DNA of 64,000 nucleotides. It comes from Lysobacterales bacterium. Lineage in GTDB: Bacteria > Pseudomonadota > Gammaproteobacteria > Xanthomonadales > Rhodanobacteraceae. Positions 1 through 8,768 of this stretch are shown in pieces. The DNA is taken from assembly GCA_002632325.1 (NCBI GenBank), contig NSJK01000007.1:62001-126000 (forward strand). The letters run 5' to 3'. A program made the position numbers and the translations under genes. Every line of letters starts with the position of its first letter. The stretch's first letter is position 1. Under the pieces are notes generated by a model, which ran no database searches, had not been told where the DNA came from, and saw nothing but the letters and a program-made list of their open reading frames with translations.

Positions 1-294
1 GGTCTGATCGGCGTGCTGCTGCTGCTCGCGCTCTACGTGTTCATCATCGCGCGCTGCCTGTGGATTGCCGCCAACGCCCGCGACACCTATTCACGCTTGC
101 TCGCCGGCTCGATCAGCATGGCGCTGTTCGTCTACGTGATGGTCAACGGCGGCATGGTCACCGGCATCCTGCCGGTGGTCGGCGTGCCATTGCCCTTGGT
201 GAGTTATGGCGGGACCTCCGCCGTGTCCCTGCTCGCCGGCTTCGGCGTGTTGATGTCGATCCACGCACATCGGCGCACTCTGGCGACGCACTGA
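1..294 (+). CDS. rodA: RodA, SEDS peptidoglycan polymerase (3' end only)
   Basis: The last 97 codons of an integral membrane protein of the SEDS family run in from the left edge. The visible part has two hydrophobic helices and the family signature [20 protein letters not shown] followed by GTS. It ends in a short basic cytoplasmic tail ([10 protein letters not shown]). RodA polymerises glycan strands for cell elongation together with PBP2. FtsW shares the signature, but the '[16 protein letters not shown]' form and the short tail fit RodA better. The start and most of the protein lie outside the window. Confidence 0.85.
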   Translation, partial: GLIGVLLLLALYVFIIARCLWIAANARDTYSRLLAGSISMALFVYVMVNGGMVTGILPVVGVPLPLVSYGGTSAVSLLAGFGVLMSIHAHRRTLATH

Positions 295-489
295 GGCGCG
301 TTTGCTGCCACGCGATTCGCTCGTGGTTCGAGACGGCGCCTCGCGCCAACGCTCGAGCGTGCCTCGGCGAGCGCATGCACAAATTGCCGAATGCTTCAGC
401 ATGTGGCACCGTGGCTCATGGGGCTTCTGAGCATGCGTGGTGGGCGCAGCAAATGTTCAGGGGCTCTCGAAGTCTGGGGAGGCCGCGCG

Positions 490-1038
490 TTGGAAATCAC
501 CGAACTCATCGGCAAGGCGCGGGGCGGCGATCGGGATGCGTCCGAGCGCGTGTTCGCGCTGCTTTACGACGAGCTGCGTCGCCTGGCCGCCAGCCAGTTG
601 CGTGGCGAGGCGCCAATGCGTGCGACCTCGCTCGTGCACGAGACCTATCTGAAGCTCGCCCGGCACGGCCCGTTGGAAGTCAGCGACCGCGCGCACTACT
701 TCGCCCTGGCTGCGCGCGCCATGCGCAATATCGTCATCGACCACGCACGGGCACGCAGCGCCGCACGACGCGGCGGTGCGGCACAAGCGGCCACGCTCGA
801 CACGACGGCATTGCAGATCGCGGCCGAGGATCGCGGCGAAGACGTGCTGGCACTCGACGACGCCTTGAACCGACTCGCGGAGCTCGACGCACCGCTCGCC
901 GAACTCGTCGAAATGCGCTTCTATGCCGGCTTGGAACTGACCGAGATCTCCGGCATTACCGGACGATCCGAACGTTCGATCAAACGCGATTGGCGACGTG
1001 CGCGCGCTTTTCTGCAACATCAAATCGTCGGCGCCTGA
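490..1038 (+). CDS. ECF-type RNA polymerase sigma factor (module 1)
   Basis: A 182-residue sigma-70-family factor of the group found in Xanthomonadales next to Ser/Thr kinases (TIGR02999-like, ECF43-like). Region 2 is seen in YDELRRLAA, TSLVHETYLKLA and MRNIVIDHARAR. Region 4 is a helix-turn-helix (LVEMRFYAGLELTEISGITG) ending in RSIKRDWRRAR. I chose the TTG at 490 because GGGGAGG lies 7 nt upstream and the length then matches the paralogue at 49790 (177 aa). Longer versions from the ATG codons at 391 or 434 have no obvious ribosome binding site. The kinase gene follows 60 bp downstream. In Xanthomonas, a sigma factor of this type is activated by its partner kinase; the same arrangement is inferred here. 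Confidence 0.88.
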   Translation: MEITELIGKARGGDRDASERVFALLYDELRRLAASQLRGEAPMRATSLVHETYLKLARHGPLEVSDRAHYFALAARAMRNIVIDHARARSAARRGGAAQAATLDTTALQIAAEDRGEDVLALDDALNRLAELDAPLAELVEMRFYAGLELTEISGITGRSERSIKRDWRRARAFLQHQIVGA

Positions 1039-1098
1039 ACTTGTCGTCATTGGCAATGATCGTTCACGGCTTGCGCGCGACAGATTGCGGGGACTGGC

Positions 1099-3981
1099 AT
1101 GATTGATACCACACGGTGGGGCGAAATCTCGGCGCTGTTCGACGAACTGGTGGAGTTGCCGCTGCCTGAACGCGAACGGCGCCTTGCAGCACTCGCCGAC
1201 AGCACGCTCGCTGATGAGGTCCGCGCCCTGCTCGCCGCCGACGACGAGCATGGCGTGCTCGACGCCCCGGTCACCGCGGCCTTGCCGGACTTGCGCACGG
1301 ACGACCCTGCGCCGGATCGGTGCATCGGTGCCTGGCGCCTGCTGCGACCGATCGGCGAAGGCGGCATGGGCGTGGTCTGGCTCGGCGAGCGCGTGGATGG
1401 CGCGTTCGAGCAACGCGTCGCCATCAAGGTGCTCAAGCGCGGCATGGACACGCACGCGATCCTGCGCCGTTTCCTGCTGGAGCGCCGCATCCTCGCGCGT
1501 CTGCGCCACGAACACATCGTGCGCCTGATCGACGGCGGCATGAGCGATGACGGACGACCGTTCTATGTGATGGATCACGTCGGCGGCAGACCGCTCACGA
1601 CCTACGCCACGCAAACGCATCTGGACGTGACCGCGCGCGTTGCGCTCCTGGCAAGAGTTGCCGAGGCCGTCGCGTATGCGCACACGCAACTCGTCGTGCA
1701 TCGCGATCTGAAGCCATCCAATGTGTTGGTCGATGCGGAGGGCGAGCCGCGCGTACTCGATTTCGGCATCGCCAAACTGCTCGAAGAAAGCGGCGAGCAG
1801 ACACGCACGGGCACGGGCTTGCGCGTGTTGTCGCCGGCATACGCAGCGCCGGAGCAAATTCTCGGCGAGTCGATCGGTACCGCGACCGACGTCTATGCGC
1901 TCGGATTGATGCTGTGCGAACTCCTGGTCGGACGTCTGCCGCGGCAGCGTCGCGGCGCCAGCGCCGCGCAACTCGCGCAGGATGCAGAAAACGAAACGAT
2001 CGAAAGGCCGGCGACCTTGGCGGCGCGTTTGCCTGCCGCTGAAGTCGAGGCACTGTACGGTGCGGGCACGACGCCGGCCATGCTGGCGAGAAGGCTCGCA
2101 GGCGATCTCGATGTGATTGTTGCAAAGGCCTTGCAGCGCGATCCCGCGCGCCGCTATGCCGGTGCGGCCGCATTCGCCGGTGATCTGCGTCGCTGGCTCG
2201 AGCACCGGCCGATCCATGCTCGCCCCGACTCGCGCGCCTACCGTGCGCGCCAGTTCGTGCGACGCCATCGTGTCGGCGTTGGCGCAGCGGCGCTGATTGC
2301 GGTGGCACTGCTCGGCGGATTGGGTACCGCGTTGTGGCAGGCGCGCATCGCACGCGGGGAGGCCCTGCGCGCCGATGCCGAACGCCGCGTCGCCGAACAG
2401 CAATTGGCTCGCACAGAACGAGTCAAGCAATTCATTCTTACCTTGTTTCGCGAAACCGACCCGGTGGCGCGCGCGAGCGCACAGGCGCGTTCACCCCTGG
2501 AACTGGTCAAGGCGGGCATTGCCGATGTCGAAGCAAGCTTTGGCGATCAACCGGAATTGCAGGCCGAGCTGTTGCACGATCTGGGCGAGATTCAGACGGG
2601 GCTCGACGATCCCAAATCGGCACGTGAAACCCTGAAACGAGCCTGGGAGCAGCAGAAGCAATTGTCCGGCGAGGACAGCGTGGCCAGCGCCCAAGCGCAG
2701 GCGGCGTACGGTGATGCGGTCTACTTGGCAGGTGATGTGGCCGCCGCCACCAGCCTGCTCAATCAGGCGATTTCGCGCCTTCAAGCGCGCGGCCAGGGGA
2801 ACAAGCCGAAAACCGCACAAGCCGAGTCAACCCTTGCCTTGATTGAACTGATCGGGGCACGCAAGGAAGAAGCCGAACGTCTGGCACGGCACGCGCTGCA
2901 AGTGGATCGTGAAAGTCATGGCAGCGGCAGCCTGCAGGCAGCCGTGCGACTCACCTCTTTGGGCAAGATCCTGCAAGAGACGGGGCGCTACGAAGACGCC
3001 TTGGCCTGCTATCGCGAGGCCTTGACCGTCGTGGTTGCGCGTGGCGGTGAAGATCATGCACGCGCCGCCTTGCTGCACACTTTCATTGCCGATGTGTTGC
3101 GCGTACAGCAGCACTACGATCAGGCCTTGCCGGAATACGAGGCCGCTGTGCGCATCGAGCGCAAGCAGTTGCCGCCTGGGCACAGCATCCTCGGAGGCAC
3201 CTTGATTCGTCTGGGTGACTTGCAGCGTCGAATGCAGTTGCTGGACGCAGCCGATGCCTCGCTCACGGAGGCCATTGAAATCCTCGCGCCAACAGGCTCC
3301 GGACAATACGCCCAGGCCCTTCAGTTTTCCGGCAACCTGGCGCGCGAGCAGGGCCGATTCGAGTTGGCTGTGCAACGTTACGGCAATTCGATCGATGTGT
3401 TTCGCAAGGTCACTGGTGACAGCATTTACACTTGGCTCACCGCACTTGTTCGAATTCAGGCCTTCATTGATGCGGGGCAACTGGCACAAGCGGATGCCGC
3501 GGCCAACGAGGCCGTCGTCGGACTCTCGAAGCTGCCGGATGATGACTACGCAAGCCTGTTCCAGGCTAGCGTGCTGGCGGACTTGCGCCATGAACAAGGG
3601 CGCTTCGTGGATGCCATCAAAGAGCGACGTCGTACCGTCGATGGGCTGCTCAAGATGTATGGCAGGGATCACGCGGAAACCATCCAGTCGCATATCCTGC
3701 TCGCGTCAAGCCTGATTGCCACGGGCGATGTGGCGCAACGCACCGAGGCATCGGAGTTGCTGGATGACGCGCATTCGGCGTTGGACGCCAAACCGACCGA
3801 AAACGCCATCTCGCTGCACGGACTGATCAGCCTCGCGCGAGCCCGCTTGCGTTACGCCAATGGCGACCTGAAAGGCGCCCGCGCAGATCTGGACAATGCA
3901 TTGGAAAAACTGCGAGCGAAGCCGGTCGATGTCCGCCACCTGCGCACCGCGCAGGCCCTTGCGCGGCGCATCAAGTCATGA
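1099..3981 (+). CDS. Transmembrane Ser/Thr protein kinase with TPR repeats (module 1)
   Basis: A 960-residue PknB-type (Hanks) kinase. The glycine loop is IGEGGMGVVW (about 85-94), the ATP-binding lysine is in VAIK (K110), the catalytic loop is HRDLKPSN (D203), the metal site is DFG (D221), and an APEQ activation-segment motif follows. All catalytic residues are present, so it should be active. One membrane helix lies near residues 392-412, next to a coiled-coil-like Ala/Arg/Glu stretch. The remaining 500 or so residues are TPR-like helical pairs, presumably periplasmic and sensing a partner. The gene sits 60 bp behind its sigma factor and has a close paralogue at 50320. The partner relation to the sigma factor is inferred from adjacency and from known ECF43-kinase pairs. 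Confidence 0.9.
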   Translation: MIDTTRWGEISALFDELVELPLPERERRLAALADSTLADEVRALLAADDEHGVLDAPVTAALPDLRTDDPAPDRCIGAWRLLRPIGEGGMGVVWLGERVDGAFEQRVAIKVLKRGMDTHAILRRFLLERRILARLRHEHIVRLIDGGMSDDGRPFYVMDHVGGRPLTTYATQTHLDVTARVALLARVAEAVAYAHTQLVVHRDLKPSNVLVDAEGEPRVLDFGIAKLLEESGEQTRTGTGLRVLSPAYAAPEQILGESIGTATDVYALGLMLCELLVGRLPRQRRGASAAQLAQDAENETIERPATLAARLPAAEVEALYGAGTTPAMLARRLAGDLDVIVAKALQRDPARRYAGAAAFAGDLRRWLEHRPIHARPDSRAYRARQFVRRHRVGVGAAALIAVALLGGLGTALWQARIARGEALRADAERRVAEQQLARTERVKQFILTLFRETDPVARASAQARSPLELVKAGIADVEASFGDQPELQAELLHDLGEIQTGLDDPKSARETLKRAWEQQKQLSGEDSVASAQAQAAYGDAVYLAGDVAAATSLLNQAISRLQARGQGNKPKTAQAESTLALIELIGARKEEAERLARHALQVDRESHGSGSLQAAVRLTSLGKILQETGRYEDALACYREALTVVVARGGEDHARAALLHTFIADVLRVQQHYDQALPEYEAAVRIERKQLPPGHSILGGTLIRLGDLQRRMQLLDAADASLTEAIEILAPTGSGQYAQALQFSGNLAREQGRFELAVQRYGNSIDVFRKVTGDSIYTWLTALVRIQAFIDAGQLAQADAAANEAVVGLSKLPDDDYASLFQASVLADLRHEQGRFVDAIKERRRTVDGLLKMYGRDHAETIQSHILLASSLIATGDVAQRTEASELLDDAHSALDAKPTENAISLHGLISLARARLRYANGDLKGARADLDNALEKLRAKPVDVRHLRTAQALARRIKS

Positions 3982-4036
3982 GGCCTTGGGCTTCTGACAT
4001 GCTAATGCGTCGACCGCAGCAGATTCACCGCCGATG

Positions 4037-4199
4037 CGCAGTCGTGCTCCCCGAACAAGACGAATCACGGGCTGGCGGGATAGCGGATGAAGTGGGCGCC
4101 CGCCTCGTCCCGGACGCCGCCGTCATCGACAAGCAGGATCGGGCCGCGCGTGACCCTGCCGACGCCAGCGCGCGCTTCGATGACGAGCACGGCACTGTC
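4037..4199 (-). pseudogene. Duplicated 3' tail of the neighbouring exported-protein gene
   Basis: On the minus strand this segment encodes DSAVLVIEARAGVG and then RGPILLVDDGGVRDEAGAHF. That closely matches the last residues of the protein encoded at 4935-5867. The DNA match also covers the stop codon and about 30 bp beyond it, and pairs 4037-4199 with 4907-5069 in the same orientation. By eye the identity is about 85-90%. No start codon or 5' part of the gene is present, so this is a fragment left by a duplication. It abuts the beta-helix remnant that begins about 4200. Confidence 0.8.
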
Positions 4200-4904
4200 G
4201 AGCAAGGCGTACGGATCAGGGTGGGCATCGGGATCGCTCCGGGGCGCGGATGGCGCCCTTCGCTCATGTCCACGCGGAATGCGGACGCGAGGGGTGCGGT
4301 GACAATCGAGGACAGCACGATCCGCAATGCGGCATCGCCTTTGTAGTTTTTCCAGTCCACCGTGCCCGACGCGCCGGACGTGTGGATTCGGCGCACGCGC
4401 TTCATCGGCAACGTCGGCCCGATTCGCGCCAGCCGCGACAGCATGATCCACATGGACGACGTCGAGTTTCGTGACAACATCGTCGACGCCGATCACATCG
4501 CCGACGGCTCCCCCGCCGTGTTGCTGGCCGAAAAGGGCGCCGCCTGGCGCATCAGCCGCGCGCTGTTCAGCGGCAACCGTGGTGCGGGCAGCGATGGCGC
4601 CGTGCTGCGCGCGGTCAGCGGCGCAAACGTGGCGCTCAGTCAGATCACCTTCGTGGACAATACATATTCTTCGGATACGAACGTTGGCTACGGTCATGCG
4701 GTCGGCGTGTATTCGGCGACTTCCGATCCGACGATTCTGTGGATTTTTCATGCAACGATGCGCAAGGCGCCGTCGATTTCGAACGCAACGGTCGGTTCGC
4801 TATTGACCGTGCGCGGCAGCACCGCCAACGCACGCGTGTTCAACAGCCTGATCGACGGCACCTGCGCCTTTGGCGTGCGCCACAGGCGGCGCATTCAACA
4901 CTGA
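4200..4904 (+). pseudogene. Right-handed beta-helix protein remnant with in-frame stop
   Basis: Reading frame 3 carries a polypeptide with the regular short-strand pattern of parallel beta-helix proteins. Examples are GAVTIEDSTIRNAA, WIRRTRFIGNVGPI, MIHMDDVEFRDNIV, WRISRALFSGNRGAG and ALSQITFVDNTY. A TAG at 4344-4346 interrupts the frame, after which the pattern resumes at once. There is no signal peptide or plausible start, and the 3' end runs into unrelated sequence (RHRRRIQH) just before the lipoprotein-gene repeat. I read this as the middle of a decayed secreted beta-helix gene. The part after 4362 could still be translated as a 180-residue peptide, but it would lack its export signal. 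Confidence 0.65.
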
Positions 4905-4906
4905 TA

Positions 4907-5069
4907 CGCGGTCGTTCTTCCCAAACGAAGCGATTCACGGGTTGGCGGGATAGCGGATGAAGTGGTCGCCTGCCTTGTCCCAGACGCCGCCGTCATCGAC
5001 AAGCAGGATCGGGCCGCGCGTGATCCAGCCGATGCCATCGCGCGCTTCGATGACGAGCACGGCACTGTC
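4907..5069. repeat. Direct repeat, right copy (partner 4037-4199)
   Basis: This 163-bp segment includes the stop codon and last 44 or so codons of the exported-protein gene. It is repeated in direct orientation at 4037-4199. The two copies bracket about 707 bp of beta-helix gene debris. This copy is the functional one, because the gene reads through it without interruption. Confidence 0.8.
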
Positions 5070-5867
5070 GCCCATCTGATAACCACCCTTGATGGTCACA
5101 TCGCGCACCATGCGCAGCGCCTGCACCTTGAGCTTGGCCTTGCGCTCGGCCAACGGGATCAGCGTGCCGTCGAAGTTCTTGTCGCGATAGATGATCTTCG
5201 CCATCTGGCTGCCCGAATTCATCGCCGCATCCGGATCCTTCGCATCGACCGCCGCCGCCATGGCGCGGGTTTGCTTGAGATATGCCTTGCCGACATCGCC
5301 GCCATCCGCAGGCAGCTTGGTGGCTGCTGTCTCCCAATCGGTGCGCGGTTCGCTCATGGCGCTGCCGCGGATGCCGCGGGTGAAAAATTCCTTGACCAGG
5401 GATTCGTTCGTGGTGGCTTTCAGCTTGGCAATTTCCTGCGCCGTGTAGGCAATGCTGACCAATTTGTAGGCGCCGCCGGCCTTGGCGTAAGGCATGCTCA
5501 TCTTGCCCGAGCTCGAACCATCCCTTGCCTTCATCTCGATGACGACCGTGCCCTCCACCGTGGGTACCTCGGCGTTGATCTGACTCGCCTGTTCTTTCAG
5601 GCGATCGATCAGATCGTTGTCGGCAGCGGCCAGACGCGCCGTGCAGACAGACTCGCCAGCGCATTCCCGAACCGCATCGAAGTAGAAGAAATGCAGATCC
5701 GCAGGCGCCATGTCCATCTCGGCAAGTCTGCGGGCGGCTTCGAAGTCACCCTTGCCAAATGCACTCTGAACCGCCTTGGCGAGCGCCTCCGGTGTGGACT
5801 GGGCCTGACTGCAAGCGGCGCCAGACAGCAGCGCCCACGCTGCCAAACCGAGAAGAATGTGTTTCAT
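4935..5867 (-). CDS. Exported hypothetical protein, possible lipoprotein
   Basis: A 310-residue protein of unknown function. It begins with a signal peptide (MKHILLGLAAWALLSGAAC). The Cys at 19 could be a lipidation site, but the residue at -3 is Gly, so the lipobox is weak. The mature part is mixed alpha/beta. An early helical segment (about 25-60) with a Cys pair (ECAGESVC) is followed by repeated strands and ends with VLVIEARDGIGWITRGPILL. This could be a DUF3887-like fold, but I cannot assign a family firmly. The 163-bp tail of the gene is duplicated at 4037-4199. It is transcribed away from the secreted-protein pair at 6127. Confidence 0.75.
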   Translation of the reverse strand: MKHILLGLAAWALLSGAACSQAQSTPEALAKAVQSAFGKGDFEAARRLAEMDMAPADLHFFYFDAVRECAGESVCTARLAAADNDLIDRLKEQASQINAEVPTVEGTVVIEMKARDGSSSGKMSMPYAKAGGAYKLVSIAYTAQEIAKLKATTNESLVKEFFTRGIRGSAMSEPRTDWETAATKLPADGGDVGKAYLKQTRAMAAAVDAKDPDAAMNSGSQMAKIIYRDKNFDGTLIPLAERKAKLKVQALRMVRDVTIKGGYQMGDSAVLVIEARDGIGWITRGPILLVDDGGVWDKAGDHFIRYPANP

Positions 5868-6126
5868 GTCTTTGCCTGCCCTGGATGGAATTCAGCGGCC
5901 GCAATGGCCGGCTTCATCGCAACACACGGAATTGCGCGCGCGCAGGGGCCAAATGCGTCAAGATGCGGGGTCCGGGTTTGCCACTGTTCCAAATGTCCCC
6001 GGTACGGGATCTGCGGGACGCGTGTCAGGTATGCGCGCTGTTTTTCGCTTGTTCCAATTGCAAAACGTCCGGACGGGTGCCGGATTCCTGTTGAACCATC
6101 GAAGCGAGCATCGAGAGGCAGAGAAG

Positions 6127-6411
6127 ATGAGTTGGATATCAAGAATTGGCGTGTCTGCCGCAATCGCTGCGGCCGCGGCCTGGGGTGTCGCGCAAGCCGG
6201 GAGCATGCAGGTGACTGCGCAGGTGATTTCTTCAGGCGGGGGCAGCAGCGCGTCCGCCGGCGCCTGCCGGCGACTCCATGCCACGCTCGGCGAACCCGTG
6301 ATCGGACATTCCAGCGGAGGCTCCTACTCGCTGGTCGCTGGCTTTCAGGCAGGCATCAGCGCGGGCCCGCGCGATTCCGTTTTCAATGATGGATTCGAGG
6401 AGTGCAAGTGA
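6127..6411 (+). CDS. Small secreted protein with C-terminal VFxDGFE motif
   Basis: A 94-residue protein with a signal peptide (about 1-24, cleaved near VAQAGS). The short Gly/Ser-rich mature part contains one pair of strands (EPVIGHSSGGSYSLVAGFQ). It ends in RDSVFNDGFEECK, one of five such tails in this window. I chose the ATG at 6127 because a purine-rich GAGAGGCAGAGAAG sits directly upstream and the signal peptide starts there. The stop overlaps the next start (TGATG at 6409-6413), so the two genes are translationally coupled. The function is unknown. Repeated 'VxGHSSGGSYSLxxGF' strings are common in small Xanthomonadales exported proteins. Confidence 0.75.
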   Translation: MSWISRIGVSAAIAAAAAWGVAQAGSMQVTAQVISSGGGSSASAGACRRLHATLGEPVIGHSSGGSYSLVAGFQAGISAGPRDSVFNDGFEECK

Positions 6412-7262
6412 TGAAGATTTCCGGTTTCCATGTGGGCATGTTGCGTACGGTCCTCGGCTTGTGTCTGCTCACTTGCAGCGCGATTGCATCCGCGGCCCCG
6501 CAGATTCCCGACTTTGTCTACCAGGGTCGTCTCGAACAAAGCGGAGTTCCGGCAAACGGGAACTTTGATCTGTCATTCCGCTTGTATGACGCAGCAAGCG
6601 GCGGCAATCAGCTGGGCGCCACGATCAATCAAGCTGATTACCCGGTCACCGACGGCCTGTTCAGCGTGTCACTGGCCTTTCCCGGTGCGTTCTCGGGTGA
6701 ACAGCTTTACCTCGAGGTCAGCGTCGAGGGCACGCCGATGCTTCCCCGGCAGGCCGTAGCCACCGCGCCGGTGTCGCAGTTCACGCTCAGCGGCGGCATC
6801 AGTGGCCCTGCTGGCGGCGCCCTCACGGGCAGCTACCCGAACCCGTCGCTCGCAACCAGTGCGGTCACCAATTCGAAGATCGCCACAAGCGCGGTGACAA
6901 GCTCGAAACTTGCCGCAGACGCGGTGAACGCCGCCGCCATCGCCAACGGTGCCGTCGGCACGTCAGAGATTGCCAGCGGCAGCATCACGCGCAGCAAGAT
7001 CGCAGGCGGCTACAGCAACGGCGCGATATCGTTCTCCGTTGGAGCGAATGTCTGCAACACCTACAACATCGCGATCCCCGGAGCGCAGGTGAACGACATG
7101 GTGCTTTTCAACCTGCAATCGAGTGCATCTCTGCCATCCAACCTCTTGATCCAACCACTGCGGGTCAGCGCTGCGGATACGGTGGAGATTCGCGCCTGCA
7201 ATGTCGGCAACACCTCACAGTCAACCGGAACCATGCCCGTCTACGTGTTGACCTTGCGCTGA
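6411..7262 (+). CDS. Secreted tail-fibre-like/YadA-head-like repeat protein
   Basis: A 283-residue exported protein with a signal peptide (about 1-30, ending SAIASAAP). An N-terminal beta domain (YQGRLEQSGVPANGNFDLSF onward) comes first. Then comes GGALTGSYPNPSLA, and from about residue 145 a run of short degenerate repeats of the form SAVTNSKIATSAVTSSKLAA, NAAAIANGAVGTSEIAS. Repeats of this kind occur in phage tail fibres and trimeric surface stalks. A C-terminal beta domain of about 80 residues closes the protein. The start overlaps the stop of the upstream gene by one base. A role at the cell surface is likely; the ligand is unknown. Confidence 0.7.
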   Translation: MKISGFHVGMLRTVLGLCLLTCSAIASAAPQIPDFVYQGRLEQSGVPANGNFDLSFRLYDAASGGNQLGATINQADYPVTDGLFSVSLAFPGAFSGEQLYLEVSVEGTPMLPRQAVATAPVSQFTLSGGISGPAGGALTGSYPNPSLATSAVTNSKIATSAVTSSKLAADAVNAAAIANGAVGTSEIASGSITRSKIAGGYSNGAISFSVGANVCNTYNIAIPGAQVNDMVLFNLQSSASLPSNLLIQPLRVSAADTVEIRACNVGNTSQSTGTMPVYVLTLR

Positions 7263-7332
7263 AACCGGGCGCGAATGGGGCGCAGACCGAGGCGCCCCTC
7301 GCGATTCCCGCCGCCAGGCTGGATGGAACCAG

Positions 7333-7359
7333 CGATCACGGCGCTTGGGGCCGTGATCG
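7333..7359. terminator. Strong hairpin downstream of the secreted pair
   Basis: The arms CGATCACGGC and GCCGTGATCG are perfectly complementary over 10 bp and separated by a 7-nt loop. The hairpin starts 70 bp after the stop at 7262. There is no T-run after it, so it may be a weak terminator or an mRNA-stabilising structure. Confidence 0.4.
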
Positions 7360-7636
7360 GCAAGACCGGCTCGTGCAGCATCGCAGTTCGAGCCGGAAAT
7401 GACGACACCGAGTCTGTCGTGAGGCGGCTTGGTAATGCCATGTCCCGAATTGGAATGTGGCTTGCCTTCAGCTTCCTGTCTGGCCGCGCCATTGGGCGCC
7501 CATGTCCGAATCCGTGCCGGCGCAAGCGGAGTAGGATCGTTGCGGCTGCTCCGACGCGATGGCGCTCGGGCAGCCGCCACCAAGGGCCGCGCAATGCGCG
7601 CGACCCTCCCGGCAACCGATTCGAGGAGATCTCGTC
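7360..7636. other. Gap between the secreted-protein pair and the nitrobindin-like gene
   Basis: No supported gene is seen between 7263 and 7636 on either strand. Apart from the hairpin at 7333-7359, the only clear signal is the ribosome binding site GAGGAGAT at about 7622-7629, ahead of the next gene. Open frames here have no family resemblance. Confidence 0.5.
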
Positions 7637-8254
7637 ATGCCCAAGAGCGCGAAACAGATCATGGGGCCGCAGGCCCTGGGACCGCTGACCTGGCTGGTCG
7701 GCGAGTGGGAAGGCAATGTCGGTGTGGACCTGTCGTATCACAACAAGGATGACGAGACGACCCAGACCGGCTACTTCGAGCGCTTCCGCTTCCATCCGAT
7801 ACCGAAACAGGAAAACGGCAAGCAGGAAATCGAAGGCCTCAAGTACGAGAACACCGCCTGGCGCCACGGCGAAGAAGCGATGAATCCGTTCCACGACGAA
7901 GTCGGCTACATGTTGTGGGACAAGGCGATGGGTCAAGTCATGCGCGTGGTGGTGTTCGGCCGCGGCATCGCGATCCTCGCCGGCAGCAGCGCCAAACCAC
8001 GCGACACCAAATTCCGCTTCAAGGCGATACCCGGCGATCCCAACTACGGCATCCTGCAGAACAAGTACCTCTCGCAACGCGCCGAGCTCAAGGCCTTCGA
8101 TGGCAGCTTCGCGCTCAATCCCGACGGCACCTTCAGTTACGAACAGACCCTCGTGCTCAAGCTCGCCGCGCTCGGCGGCAAGGAAATGAAGCACACCGAC
8201 AGCAACACCCTGCATCGGGTGAAGCGCTACCACCCGAGCATCGAGAACGTCTGA
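7637..8254 (+). CDS. Nitrobindin-like heme-binding beta-barrel protein
   Basis: A 205-residue cytoplasmic protein resembling the THAP4/nitrobindin family (DUF1794), compact beta-barrels that bind heme and react with peroxynitrite or NO. The family opening is visible as LGPLTWLVGEWEGNVGVD at about residues 15-32. Further beta-strands follow, and a C-terminal segment HTDSNTLHRVKRYHP could supply the proximal heme His. I chose the ATG at 7637 for its GAGGAGAT ribosome binding site; there is a longer upstream frame without one. The region around 30-70 is longer than in the shortest family members. The gene stands alone. Fold assignment is by motif only. Confidence 0.6.
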   Translation: MPKSAKQIMGPQALGPLTWLVGEWEGNVGVDLSYHNKDDETTQTGYFERFRFHPIPKQENGKQEIEGLKYENTAWRHGEEAMNPFHDEVGYMLWDKAMGQVMRVVVFGRGIAILAGSSAKPRDTKFRFKAIPGDPNYGILQNKYLSQRAELKAFDGSFALNPDGTFSYEQTLVLKLAALGGKEMKHTDSNTLHRVKRYHPSIENV

Positions 8255-8321
8255 TTTGTCATCGCCGCCCGGCGCTCATGAGTGACCCGCCGGAGCAGCA
8301 TTCCATTTGATCGTGAAGCTG

Positions 8322-8345
8322 CTTTGGCTTTGGCTTTGGCTTTGG
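8322..8345. repeat. Tandem hexanucleotide repeat (CTTTGG)x4
   Basis: Four perfect copies of CTTTGG lie between convergent genes. There is no promoter or coding region in register with it, so phase variation of a neighbouring gene is not indicated. Confidence 0.8.
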
Positions 8346-8612
8346 CGCTCAGGAGCGCGCTGCGGTTGCATCTCCTTCAGTGACGGCGGGCGATGGCCGC
8401 GTCTGCGGGCAGGATGCCCGCGCTCCGGCCTTTCAACCCCTGTCGGCCGCGGCAGGCGCGCGCAGGAAAGGCCCGCAGGAGCGGTGCGATGGATCGCGCC
8501 GAGTTTTGCCGTTCGTGCAGGGATGCACGGTCGGCAAACCCCGCAGCACGTCTGCGCAGTCACGCGCGCACGATGCGCGCGGGACCAAGGCCGTGAGGGT
8601 GCCCTTCTCTCT

Positions 8613-8648
8613 GGTGACTTTCTCTTGGGCAAGCAAGAGAAAGCCACC
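8613..8648. repeat. Hairpin of a probable dispersed intergenic repeat
   Basis: The left arm is GGTGACTTTCTCTT, followed by an 8-nt loop and the right arm AAGAGAAAGCCACC. Thirteen of 14 positions pair. The loop GGGCAAGC and the flanking 'GGGTGCCCTTCTCT' resemble a sequence common in proteobacterial intergenic regions. It may end transcripts coming from both sides. Confidence 0.55.
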
Positions 8649-8768
8649 GGCCCGCAGGGATACGCGACGAATACGGACGTGTTCGGTCTTCGCGATGCCG
8701 AACAGAGCAACGTGCCAGTCAAGCCACGGCGTCAGCCGAAACACCCGCCGTGCATGCGCGCGGCAAGA

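Larger units (their letters stand above)
8255..8768. other. Intergenic region with tandem CTTTGG and a long hairpin
   Basis: This gap of about 510 bp separates two convergent genes, and I find no supported coding region in it. It holds four head-to-tail copies of CTTTGG (8322-8345) and a long imperfect hairpin (8613-8648). The sequence from about 8430 to 8650 resembles the multicopy intergenic filler often seen in Xanthomonadales genomes, but copy number cannot be judged from one window. Confidence 0.5.

Noticed and set aside
457..2430. A 657-codon minus-strand frame opposite the first sigma/kinase pair
   Set aside because: It lies antisense to catalytic kinase motifs and lacks motifs of its own.
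8322..8345. (CTTTGG)x4 as a phase-variation switch
   Set aside because: It is a multiple of three, lies outside any supported gene and not between promoter elements.
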